Shown here: one piece after another, positions 23,252 to 30,392 of the stretch
Position numbering within the stretch: the first letter of the stretch is position 1
How the letters are laid out: every line of letters starts with the position of its first letter
From: Paenibacillus gallinarum
Lineage (GTDB): Bacteria > Bacillota > Bacilli > Paenibacillales > Paenibacillaceae
DNA length: 34,168 bases
NCBI RefSeq assembly: GCF_014836635.1
Contig: NZ_JACSQL010000022.1
Span: 1 to 34,168, forward strand
Direction of reading: 5' to 3'
The notes under the pieces: model-generated
Databases searched by the model: none
Seen by the model: only the letters and a program-made list of their open reading frames with translations
Told to the model about the DNA's origin: nothing
Made by a program: the position numbers and the translations under genes

Positions 23252-24862
23252 GTGACAACAAAGTATATTTTCGTGACGGGCGGGGTTGTTTCTTCCCTGG
23301 GTAAAGGGATTACGGCTGCATCTCTTGGGAGATTGCTCAAGAACAGAGGACTTAAAGTAACTATTCAAAAATTTGATCCATACATCAACGTTGACCCAGG
23401 AACAATGAGTCCTTATCAGCATGGTGAAGTGTTTGTTACAGATGATGGTGCGGAGACAGACCTTGACCTTGGACACTATGAGCGTTTTATTGATATTAAT
23501 CTATCCAAGAACAGCAATGTAACGACAGGTAAGGTATATTCATCTGTTATTAGTAAAGAACGCCGCGGAGAATATCTGGGTGGTACGGTTCAAGTTATTC
23601 CTCATATTACGAATGAAATTAAGGAACGTGTTTTGCGTGCAGGTCGTGAAGCGGGATCAGACGTTGTTATTACTGAAATTGGCGGAACTGTAGGCGATAT
23701 CGAGAGCCTGCCGTATCTCGAAGCTATTCGTCAACTTAAAGGTGACGTAGGCCGCGATAATGTAATGTATATTCATGTTACTTTGATTCCTTTTATTAAA
23801 GCTGCTGGCGAAATCAAAACGAAACCGACACAACACAGTGTAAAAGAACTGCGTAGTATCGGAATACAGCCAAATGTTATCGTCTGCCGTACGGAGCGAG
23901 AGCTTTCTGCAGATGTTAAGGCTAAACTAGCTCTTTTCTGTGATATTGATCCTCATGCTGTGGTGGAATGCCGCGATGCAAGTACCCTATATGATGTTCC
24001 TTTGATTTTACGTGAAGAGGGTCTTGATGAGATCGTAGTAAATCATTTGAAGCTGACTACTCCTTTGCCGGACATGAGCGAATGGGAAAAACTCGTTAGC
24101 CAAATTAAAAAGCTGGAAAGAACAGTGGAGATTGCGATTGTTGGTAAATATGTTGCTCTTCATGATGCCTATCTCAGTGTTGTTGAATCTCTTTCCCACG
24201 CGGGATTTGCTGCAAATGCAGATGTTAAACTTCGCTGGGTTAATGCAGAAGAAATTACAGATGAGAATGTAGATGAGCTTCTACACGGCATCGGCGGTAT
24301 CTTGGTACCAGGTGGTTTTGGTGACCGGGGTATCGAAGGTAAAGTATCTGCCATCCGTTATGCTCGTGAGAATAAAATTCCGTTCTTCGGCATTTGCCTT
24401 GGAATGCAAGTATCTGTAATTGAATATGCACGTTCTGTCGTAGGACTTACAGATGCAAACAGCTCTGAAATCAATCCTTCTACAGAGTTCCCTGTAATCG
24501 ATCTTCTTCCTGAACAGAAAGACATTGAAGATTTGGGTGGTACGATGCGACTTGGACTATATCCTTGTAAGTTGCAAGAAGGTTCTCTTGCAGCAGCATG
24601 TTACCAAGATGAACTGGTATACGAAAGACATCGTCACCGGTACGAGTTTAACAACCAATATCGTGAAACGATTGAAAATGCAGGTCTTGTTATTTCTGGT
24701 ACTTCACCAGATGGCCGTCTTGTAGAAATTGTGGAACTGCCAGAACATCCTTGGTTCTTGTCTGTTCAATTCCATCCGGAATTCATTTCACGTCCAAACC
24801 GTCCGCACCCTCTTTTCCGTGAATTTGTGAAAGCATCTCTTACTCATTCGGAGAACTTGTAG
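23252..24862 (+). CDS. pyrG: CTP synthase
   Basis: Makes CTP from UTP, ATP and glutamine, the last step of pyrimidine nucleotide synthesis. The 536-residue product has the N-terminal amidoligase domain starting KYIFVTGGVVSSLGKGI (P-loop type) with DPYINVDPGTMSPYQHGEVFVTDDGAETDLDLGHYERF. The C-terminal class I glutamine amidotransferase domain carries the nucleophile cysteine in FFGICLGMQ and the HPEF catalytic end. The start is GTG 23252 with AGGAGGG eight bases upstream. Its 260-base leader appears to carry CTP-dependent attenuation. Single gene, with its own terminator. Confidence 0.97.
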   Translation: MTTKYIFVTGGVVSSLGKGITAASLGRLLKNRGLKVTIQKFDPYINVDPGTMSPYQHGEVFVTDDGAETDLDLGHYERFIDINLSKNSNVTTGKVYSSVISKERRGEYLGGTVQVIPHITNEIKERVLRAGREAGSDVVITEIGGTVGDIESLPYLEAIRQLKGDVGRDNVMYIHVTLIPFIKAAGEIKTKPTQHSVKELRSIGIQPNVIVCRTERELSADVKAKLALFCDIDPHAVVECRDASTLYDVPLILREEGLDEIVVNHLKLTTPLPDMSEWEKLVSQIKKLERTVEIAIVGKYVALHDAYLSVVESLSHAGFAANADVKLRWVNAEEITDENVDELLHGIGGILVPGGFGDRGIEGKVSAIRYARENKIPFFGICLGMQVSVIEYARSVVGLTDANSSEINPSTEFPVIDLLPEQKDIEDLGGTMRLGLYPCKLQEGSLAAACYQDELVYERHRHRYEFNNQYRETIENAGLVISGTSPDGRLVEIVELPEHPWFLSVQFHPEFISRPNRPHPLFREFVKASLTHSENL

Positions 24863-24908
24863 AGATCGGAACAAGGTCCCAGATAGGGCCTTTGATTAAT
24901 ATAGATAT

Positions 24909-24936
24909 AAAAGACCCCAGCCAGGGGTCTTTTTTG
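24909..24936 (+). terminator. intrinsic terminator after pyrG
   Basis: AAAGACCCC, a five-base loop, GGGGTCTTT and a T run. Confidence 0.92.
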
Positions 24937-24950
24937 TTTGAGCAAGAGAA

Positions 24951-24977
24951 GCAGGATTTATCGGAGAAAGGTAGAAT
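24951..24977 (+). promoter_or_regulatory. sigma-H promoter of spo0F
   Basis: GCAGGATTT (24951-24959), 11 bases, GTAGAAT (24971-24977). This fits the published sigma-H pattern RnAGGAwWW-N11/12-RnnGAAT at every defined position. B. subtilis spo0F is known to use sigma-H, so the match is expected for its role at sporulation onset. A second GGTAGAAT copy near 25024-25031 lacks a good -35 partner. Confidence 0.8.
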
Positions 24978-25058
24978 CTTTAAATAAATAACCTAATGGT
25001 CATTTAGGTAAGAATGATGAGCGGGTAGAATCGATAGATAAGATCGCAGGAGGTTTAG

Positions 25059-25433
25059 ATGAATAATAAAAAGGTTCTCATTGTCGATGATCAAAATGGA
25101 ATTCGAATTTTGCTCATGGAGGTATTTAACAGTGAAGGGTATACAACTTATCAAGCAGCTAACGGTAAGGTCGCTCTTGAGATCGTTGAGAAGCATACGC
25201 CTGATCTTGTCCTGTTAGATATGAAAATCCCTGGAATGGATGGTCTGGAGATTCTTAAACATATCAAGGAAATGAATCCTTCCATAAAAGTGATTATGAT
25301 GACGGCATATGGAGAACTAGATATGATTAAAGAAGCTACAGAACTAGGTGCTCTTATGCATTTTACGAAGCCTTTTGATATTGATGAGATGCGTATTGCG
25401 GTTAATATGCAACTCAGCGGGGTAAACACATAG
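25059..25433 (+). CDS. spo0F: Spo0F, sporulation phosphorelay response regulator
   Basis: Single-domain receiver that takes phosphate from sporulation kinases and hands it to Spo0B on the way to Spo0A. The 124-residue product keeps the acidic pocket Asp10-Asp11, phosphorylation site Asp54 (LLDMKIPGMDG), Thr82 (MMTAYGELDM) and Lys104 (HFTKPFDIDE) at the same numbers as in B. subtilis Spo0F. There is no output domain. AGGAGG lies five bases before the ATG. Preceded by a sigma-H promoter and followed by a terminator; located before fba as in Bacillus. Confidence 0.97.
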   Translation: MNNKKVLIVDDQNGIRILLMEVFNSEGYTTYQAANGKVALEIVEKHTPDLVLLDMKIPGMDGLEILKHIKEMNPSIKVIMMTAYGELDMIKEATELGALMHFTKPFDIDEMRIAVNMQLSGVNT

Positions 25434-25449
25434 CAAGGAAGGTGTATGA

Positions 25450-25477
25450 AGTCCTGTCATCCTGGGCAGGATTTTTT
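25450..25477 (+). terminator. intrinsic terminator after spo0F
   Basis: TCCTGTC (25452-25458) pairs with GGCAGGA (25465-25471, one G-T), then TTTTTT. Confidence 0.8.
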
Positions 25478-25550
25478 GTAGTGAGTTTTTTCCGTGTGGA
25501 AAAGAGCACAGCTATTTTTATTACCTATGTTTAGTATTTGACATGGGATG

Positions 25551-25559
25551 TGGTATAAT
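25551..25559 (+). promoter_or_regulatory. extended -10 promoter of fba
   Basis: TGGTATAAT is a perfect extended -10 (TGnTATAAT). A perfect TTGACA at 25538-25543 lies only ten bases upstream, too near to act as its -35 box; the proper -35 position (about 25531-25536) reads TTAGTA. Confidence 0.6.
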
Positions 25560-25623
25560 AAGTTCCGTATGTGAAGTCGGCTTTAAACCATAGACAAACA
25601 ATTATTTTAGGAGGATTTAAACC

Positions 25624-26478
25624 ATGCCATTAGTATCTATGACAGACATGTTGAACAAAGCTCTCGAAGGTAAATATGCAGTTGGACAATTTAACATCAA
25701 CAACCTTGAGTGGACTCAAGCTATTTTGGGTGCTGCTGAACAAGAAAAATCCCCAGTAATCCTTGGTGTTTCTGAAGGTGCAGCTCGTCACATGGGCGGA
25801 TTCTACACCGTTGTAAAAATGGTGGAAGGTCTTATCCACGACATGAAAATTTCCGTGCCAGTAGCAATTCACCTAGATCATGGTTCCAGCTTCGATAAAT
25901 GTAAAGAAGCAATTGATGCAGGTTTCACTTCCGTTATGATTGACGGATCTCATCATCCAATCGACGAGAACGTTCAAATCACAAAACAAGTGGTTGAATA
26001 TGCTCATTCCAAAGGTGTTTCTGTTGAAGCAGAAGTTGGTATCGTTGGTGGACAAGAGGATGATGTTGTTGGTGAAGTAATGTACGCGAAACTTGACGAT
26101 TGCGTTCGCATCGTTAACGAAACAGGTATCGATACACTTGCTCCAGCTCTTGGTTCTGTACACGGTCCTTACAAAGGCGAACCAAACCTTGGATTTAAAG
26201 AAATGGAAGAAATCCGCAATGCAGTTCATACTCCACTTGTTCTTCATGGTGGTACAGGTATTCCTGAGCATGACATCAAAAAAGCAATCTCTTTGGGAAC
26301 ATCCAAAATCAATGTAAACACGGAGAACCAAATCGCATTTGCTAAAGTTGTTCGCGAAGTTCTTGCTGCTAAACCAGATGCTTACGATCCTCGTACGTTC
26401 ATTCAACCAGGACGTGAAGCAATTAAAGAAACAGTTATCGGAAAAATGCGTGAGTTTGGATCCAGCAACAAAGCATAA
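25624..26478 (+). CDS. fba: class II fructose-1,6-bisphosphate aldolase
   Basis: Zinc-dependent glycolytic and gluconeogenic enzyme splitting fructose 1,6-bisphosphate to two triose phosphates. The 284-residue product has AIHLDHGSS with metal and catalytic residues His83, Asp85 and His86. It also has the LAPALGSVHGPYKG and PLVLHGGTGIP loops with further metal-binding histidines, and the NVNTENQIAF phosphate-binding segment. AGGAGG is near-perfect before ATG 25624. Codon use looks strongly biased, as expected for a highly expressed gene. Tagatose-bisphosphate aldolase is possible by family, but the spo0F-fba-murA context supports fba (fbaA in B. subtilis). A transaldolase gene that follows fbaA in B. 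subtilis is absent here. Confidence 0.96.
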   Translation: MPLVSMTDMLNKALEGKYAVGQFNINNLEWTQAILGAAEQEKSPVILGVSEGAARHMGGFYTVVKMVEGLIHDMKISVPVAIHLDHGSSFDKCKEAIDAGFTSVMIDGSHHPIDENVQITKQVVEYAHSKGVSVEAEVGIVGGQEDDVVGEVMYAKLDDCVRIVNETGIDTLAPALGSVHGPYKGEPNLGFKEMEEIRNAVHTPLVLHGGTGIPEHDIKKAISLGTSKINVNTENQIAFAKVVREVLAAKPDAYDPRTFIQPGREAIKETVIGKMREFGSSNKA

Positions 26479-26506
26479 GATTGCTCTTTAAAATAATATA
26501 GCTACT

Positions 26507-26546
26507 AATGGAAACACACCGCTTAGTCGGTGTGTTTCCATTTTTA
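26507..26546 (+). terminator. intrinsic terminator after fba
   Basis: Perfect 15-bp stem AATGGAAACACACCG (26507-26521) with CGGTGTGTTTCCATT (26528-26542), six-base loop, T tract. Confidence 0.93.
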
Positions 26547-26555
26547 ATACAATTT

Positions 26556-26583
26556 TTGACTCATGATGAGGATATGTTATACT
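26556..26583 (+). promoter_or_regulatory. promoter of murA
   Basis: TTGACT (26556-26561) and TATACT (26578-26583) are 16 bases apart, directly after the fba terminator. Confidence 0.7.
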
Positions 26584-26645
26584 AACTTTGCCAATTAGAA
26601 CTATTTTTTCGGCTAGAAGTGATTTCTAGGGGGACCCTTTACCTT

Positions 26646-27899
26646 ATGGAAAAATTAATGATTAGTGGTGGACGTCCACTACAAGGTACCGTTACGATCA
26701 GCGGTGCTAAAAACAGTGCGATTGCACTGATTCCGGCAGCGATTTTAGCCGAATCAGAAGTTATACTTGATAATTTACCTTTACTCAGTGATGTTGCCGT
26801 TTATTCCGAAATTCTTGAAGAACTTGGTGCAAATGTTTCATGGGAAGGCAACCAGATGAGAATTGATCCTACACACATTATCTCGCTGCCAATGCCTAAT
26901 GGTCCCGTTAAGAAACTTCGCGCTTCCTACTATATGATGGGTGCGATGCTTGGTCGTTTTAAGGAAGCGGTAATTGGACTTCCTGGAGGATGTAACTTTG
27001 AGCCGCGGCCAATTGACCAACATATCAAAGGATTTGAAGCTCTGGGTGCTACTGTCACCAATGAACATGGAGCCATCCATCTTCATGCCAAGGAATTAAA
27101 AGGCGCAAAGATCTATCTGGATGTTGTTAGTGTAGGAGCAACTATTAATATTATGCTTGCGGCCACTCGTGCCAAAGGCTCTACAATTATTGAAAATGCG
27201 GCTAAAGAGCCTGAGATTATAGATGTAGCAACACTTTTAAATTCAATGGGTGCTTCGATTAAGGGAGCAGGTACAGAAACGATTCGAATTGAAGGCAAGT
27301 CGGAACTTCGAGGTTGCCGCCATTCTATTATTCCTGACCGTATCCAAGCTGGAACCTATATGATCGCAGCAGCAGCGACACGTGGAAACGTTCTTATTGA
27401 CAATGTCATTCCTAAACATCTGGAAGCATTAACAGCGAAGCTGATTGAGATGGGTGTTGGGATTGAAGAACTTGATGAGAGCATTCGAGTTATTGGAAAA
27501 GAGAAGTATGAGAGCATTGACGTCAAGGCGCTTGTTTATCCGGGCTTCGCAACTGACTTGCAATCACCAATGACCAGTTTACTGACGCAGGCAGATGGGG
27601 TTAGTGTGCTGAGCGACTTTGTTTATAGTAATCGTTTCAAGCATGTTCCTGAACTAGCTCGAATGGGTGCGAAGATACGAGTCGAGGGACGCTCTGCAAT
27701 TATAGAAGGACATCCACTTAATGCAGCGAAAGTTAAAGCAACAGATTTACGTGCCGGTGCTGCATTAGTTATTGCTGGACTGACTGTAAGTGAAGGAATA
27801 ACAGAAGTTACCGGAGTAGAGTTCATCGATCGAGGTTATGATCATCTGGTTACCAACTTGAGAGAGCTTGGTGCTGACGTTTGGCGACAAAATGACTAA
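26646..27899 (+). CDS. murA: UDP-N-acetylglucosamine 1-carboxyvinyltransferase (MurA)
   Basis: First committed step of peptidoglycan precursor synthesis: adds enolpyruvate from PEP to UDP-GlcNAc in the cytosol. From ATG 26646 it is 417 residues with the two-domain inside-out barrel repeats. Catalytic Cys116 is in LPGGCNFEPRPIDQH, so the enzyme should be sensitive to fosfomycin (Cys to Asp gives natural resistance). The KNSAIALI and MIAAAATRG segments are conserved. AGGGGG at 26628-26633 precedes the ATG by 12 bases; an in-frame GTG at 26619 lies before that site and is rejected. Position between fba and rho matches the second MurA of Bacillus (murAB/murZ), so another murA copy is likely elsewhere in the genome. 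Confidence 0.95.
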   Translation: MEKLMISGGRPLQGTVTISGAKNSAIALIPAAILAESEVILDNLPLLSDVAVYSEILEELGANVSWEGNQMRIDPTHIISLPMPNGPVKKLRASYYMMGAMLGRFKEAVIGLPGGCNFEPRPIDQHIKGFEALGATVTNEHGAIHLHAKELKGAKIYLDVVSVGATINIMLAATRAKGSTIIENAAKEPEIIDVATLLNSMGASIKGAGTETIRIEGKSELRGCRHSIIPDRIQAGTYMIAAAATRGNVLIDNVIPKHLEALTAKLIEMGVGIEELDESIRVIGKEKYESIDVKALVYPGFATDLQSPMTSLLTQADGVSVLSDFVYSNRFKHVPELARMGAKIRVEGRSAIIEGHPLNAAKVKATDLRAGAALVIAGLTVSEGITEVTGVEFIDRGYDHLVTNLRELGADVWRQND

Positions 27900-28037
27900 G
27901 GAATGATCCTTATTTTCATAAGGGGTATAAAACTTATGTAAGAAGTATATCTTCGGTTGAATATCCCTTGTGAAAATGGGTAAACCTATTTTAATAGATT
28001 TGTTTATTACAATGTATGAAAGCGCGGAACATATCAT

Positions 28038-28067
28038 TTGCAATATACAGGGTATTTTCCGTACAAT
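28038..28067 (+). promoter_or_regulatory. promoter of rho
   Basis: TTGCAA (28038-28043) and TACAAT (28062-28067) are 18 bases apart, leaving about a 100-base leader before rho. The rest of the murA-rho gap (27900-28037) holds only A/T-rich sequence with no gene or clear terminator. Confidence 0.55.
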
Positions 28068-28172
28068 GGAGAGTAAGAGCATCTGAATGCAATTCATGAG
28101 CTTATTATACAAGGCTGCACCGTCAGCTGTTCTCCTTACAACGGACTTAATAATTGAATAGGTGGTTATTTT

Positions 28173-29489
28173 ATGGATCTACAAATCTCTGATCTGGAGG
28201 TAATGAAGCTAACCGATTTGTACAAGTTAGCAAAAAAATACCAGATCCCTTATTATGGGCAGCTGAAGAAGAAGGAACTCGTTTTCGCTATTCTTCGTGC
28301 ACAAGCAGAACAAAGCGGACTTATGTTTATGGAAGGTGTTCTAGAAATTCTGCCTGAAGGTTATGGTTTTCTTCGCCCGATAAACTATTTGCCAAGTAAA
28401 GAAGATATTTATATTTCTGCTTCACAAATTCGTAAGTTTGATTTAAGAACAGGAGATCTTGTATCAGGTAAATGTCGAACTCCTAAAGAGAATGAGCGAT
28501 ATTTTGGACTATTGCAAGTCAATGCTGTTAATGGTCAAAGTCCTGACCTTGCCGCAGAAAGACTCCATTTTCCAGCCTTAACTCCTCTATATCCACAGAA
28601 AAAGCTAACGCTTGAAACATCCCCAACGAATTTATCTACCCGAATTATGGATGTGCTTGCTCCCGTAGGATTGGGACAGCGCGGTCTTATCGTTGCTCCA
28701 CCCAAAGCGGGAAAAACGCTTCTTCTGAAAGAGATAGCAAACAGTATTTCAACCAACAATCCGGAAATCGAATTATTTGTATTACTGATTGATGAACGTC
28801 CTGAAGAAGTAACGGATATGCAACGTTCTGTAAAAGGGGAAGTGGTAGCATCCACTTTTGATGAACTCCCGGAAAATCATATTAAAGTAGCTGAACTTGT
28901 ACTCGAGCGTGCTTTACGTTTAGTAGAAGCTAAAAAAGATGTTGTAATTCTGTTAGATAGCATTACCCGTCTTGCGCGTGCATACAACCTGGTGATTCCT
29001 CCTTCTGGACGAACACTCAGTGGTGGTATTGACCCGGCAGCATTCCATCGTCCTAAACGGTTCTTCGGTTCCGCTCGTAACGTAGAAGAGGGCGGAAGCT
29101 TAACTATTTTAGCGACAGCTCTGATTGATACAGGATCTCGGATGGATGATATCATTTATGAAGAGTTTAAAGGTACGGGCAATATGGAACTTCACTTGGA
29201 CCGCAAACTTGCTGAACGTCGTATTTTCCCAGCCATCGATATTCGTCGTTCTGGTACACGCCGTGAGGAAGTTCTCCTTAGCAAAGAAGAGCTGGATGCG
29301 ATTTGGGCTGTGCGTAAAAACATGAATGACAGCCATGATTTTGTGGAAGGCTTCCTTAAAAAATTGCGCAATACCAAGACGAATACAGAATTCCTGGCTT
29401 CGCTTGATACAGCAGGTCAAACTAACAATACAGGAAACGGTGCACCGCGCCGATCCAACCGCACAACAACAGCTTCAGCGACAACGTAA
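28173..29489 (+). CDS. rho: transcription termination factor Rho
   Basis: Hexameric RNA-dependent ATPase that ends transcription. The 438-residue product has the N-terminal helical domain (LEVMKLTDLYKLAKKYQIPYYG), the cold-shock-like RNA-binding domain (EGVLEILPEGYGFLR), and the RecA-like motor with Walker A APPKAGKT (175-182), Walker B VVILLDSITRLARAYN and the Q-loop GTGNMELHLDRKLAERRIFPAID. No large insertion is present, unlike some actinobacterial Rho. There is a short Asn/Arg/Thr-rich tail (NNTGNGAPRRSNRTTTASATT). ATG 28173 follows AGGTGG. No intrinsic terminator is visible between rho and rpmE. Confidence 0.97.
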   Translation: MDLQISDLEVMKLTDLYKLAKKYQIPYYGQLKKKELVFAILRAQAEQSGLMFMEGVLEILPEGYGFLRPINYLPSKEDIYISASQIRKFDLRTGDLVSGKCRTPKENERYFGLLQVNAVNGQSPDLAAERLHFPALTPLYPQKKLTLETSPTNLSTRIMDVLAPVGLGQRGLIVAPPKAGKTLLLKEIANSISTNNPEIELFVLLIDERPEEVTDMQRSVKGEVVASTFDELPENHIKVAELVLERALRLVEAKKDVVILLDSITRLARAYNLVIPPSGRTLSGGIDPAAFHRPKRFFGSARNVEEGGSLTILATALIDTGSRMDDIIYEEFKGTGNMELHLDRKLAERRIFPAIDIRRSGTRREEVLLSKEELDAIWAVRKNMNDSHDFVEGFLKKLRNTKTNTEFLASLDTAGQTNNTGNGAPRRSNRTTTASATT

Positions 29490-29504
29490 ATCTGGGCTGA
29501 AGGA

Positions 29505-29533
29505 TTGCATTTGCAAAATGTACATGCTATAAT
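29505..29533 (+). promoter_or_regulatory. promoter of rpmE
   Basis: TTGCAT (29505-29510), 17 bases, TATAAT (29528-29533) with TGC before it, giving an extended -10. Strong promoter, as expected for a ribosomal protein gene. Confidence 0.75.
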
Positions 29534-29596
29534 TAATGCTGTGTTCTTAATAACTCTGGATCCGCATGAGGTTCAGGGCAAGAAGAGGTGAAAGTC

Positions 29597-29794
29597 ATGA
29601 ATGAAGCGATTCAACCAAAATATCACATAACTACAGCTACTTGCGCTTGTGGTAACACATTTGAAACGGGCTCTGTTAAAGAAGCACTGCGTGTAGAGGT
29701 TTGCTCCGCATGTCACCCGTTCTTCACTGGTAAACAGAAATTCCTGGATGCTGGTGGTCGTGTTGATAGATTTAAGAAAAAATACGGTATCTAA
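29597..29794 (+). CDS. rpmE: ribosomal protein L31 (bL31), zinc-binding form
   Basis: Protein of the large ribosomal subunit. The 65-residue product has the full zinc set of four cysteines (Cys16, Cys18, Cys36, Cys39 in TCACG and VCSACH), so it is the C+ form used when zinc is plentiful; a zinc-independent paralogue may exist elsewhere. Conserved HPFFTGKQKFLDAGGRVDRFKKKYG ends the protein. The ATG at 29597 is preceded by AGAGGTG; an in-frame GTG at 29588 overlaps that ribosome site. It follows rho as in B. subtilis. Confidence 0.97.
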   Translation: MNEAIQPKYHITTATCACGNTFETGSVKEALRVEVCSACHPFFTGKQKFLDAGGRVDRFKKKYGI

Positions 29795-29801
29795 TTTTGA
29801 T

Positions 29802-29838
29802 ATGAGGCTTGCGTTTATGCGCTTGCCTCATTTTTGTT
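29802..29838 (+). terminator. intrinsic terminator after rpmE
   Basis: ATGAGGC...GCCTCAT outer stem and GCG/CGC inner stem separated by a TT/TT mismatch, then TTTTT. Confidence 0.8.
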
Positions 29839-29878
29839 TTTATGGAGATAAGTAAATAATGGGATGTGTCACAATCGG

Positions 29879-29907
29879 TTGCAATTATGCATGTCTTGCG
29901 ATATAAT
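29879..29907 (+). promoter_or_regulatory. promoter of the SRP RNA gene
   Basis: TTGCAA... is not preceded by a run; the -35 reads TTGCAA at 29879-29884 and TATAAT is at 29902-29907, 17 bases apart. Start of the RNA near 29914 agrees. Confidence 0.75.
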
Positions 29908-29913
29908 TGTTTC

Positions 29914-30187
29914 ACCGTGCTAGATGGGGAGGTAGCGGTGCCCTGTAACTCGCAATCCGCTGTAGCGAGGTTGAATTCCTGTTAGAGGTTTTGTCGATGT
30001 GAGGTTTGGTCTCTGCATGCAATGTTGACGGCTGGGTCCTCCGCAATGAGTACTTGTGAACTTGGTCAGGTCCGGAAGGAAGCAGCCATAAGCAAGACCA
30101 CTCTTGTGCCGGAGGGGTGCCTAACCCGAGTTGTTATGCAGGGGTGCCGCTTGGATCGCAATTATCGATAACAGGTGCACGGTTCTA
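29914..30187 (+). ncRNA. ffs: signal recognition particle RNA, large Bacillus type (scRNA, 6S-like with Alu domain)
   Basis: RNA core of the SRP, which brings nascent membrane and secreted proteins to the translocon. The 5' block CCGTGCTAGATGGGGAGGTA and the GTGCCCTGTAACTCGCAATC region form the Alu domain. GTCAGGTCCGGAAGGAAGCA (30075-30094) is the universal helix 8 site bound by Ffh. The 3' end GTGCACGG (30175-30182) closes against the 5' CCGTGC. About 270 bases, like the B. subtilis scr RNA. A T-rich tail follows. Confidence 0.96.
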
Positions 30188-30233
30188 TTTTTTAAATCAA
30201 CTAAAGAAATATGTTATATAGAGAAAAAAGGAC

Positions 30234-30263
30234 ATCTTTGCATATATTTGCAAGGATTTTTTT
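30234..30263 (+). terminator. terminator between SRP RNA and dnaX
   Basis: ATCTTTGCA (30234-30242) pairs with TGCAAGGAT (30249-30257, one G-T), then a run of T. Confidence 0.7.
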
Positions 30264-30314
30264 GTTTTTATAAGACAAAATGAAAGGCTGATTTATACAT
30301 AACTGCTTTTAAAG

Positions 30315-30343
30315 TTTTGATTGAGCAGGGAATATAGTATAAT
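30315..30343 (+). promoter_or_regulatory. promoter of dnaX
   Basis: A perfect TATAAT (30338-30343) lies 50 bases before the dnaX start; the -35 at 17-base spacing reads TTTTGA (weak). Confidence 0.5.
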
Positions 30344-30392
30344 GAAGCCACGACAAAAGGTCACGAGACATGTGGAAAGAGGGTAAAGCACA

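Noticed and set aside
25873..26406. 177-codon minus-strand reading frame opposite fba
   Set aside because: Mirror of a strongly codon-biased gene; Cys/Phe/Asn-rich translation with no motif or ribosome site.
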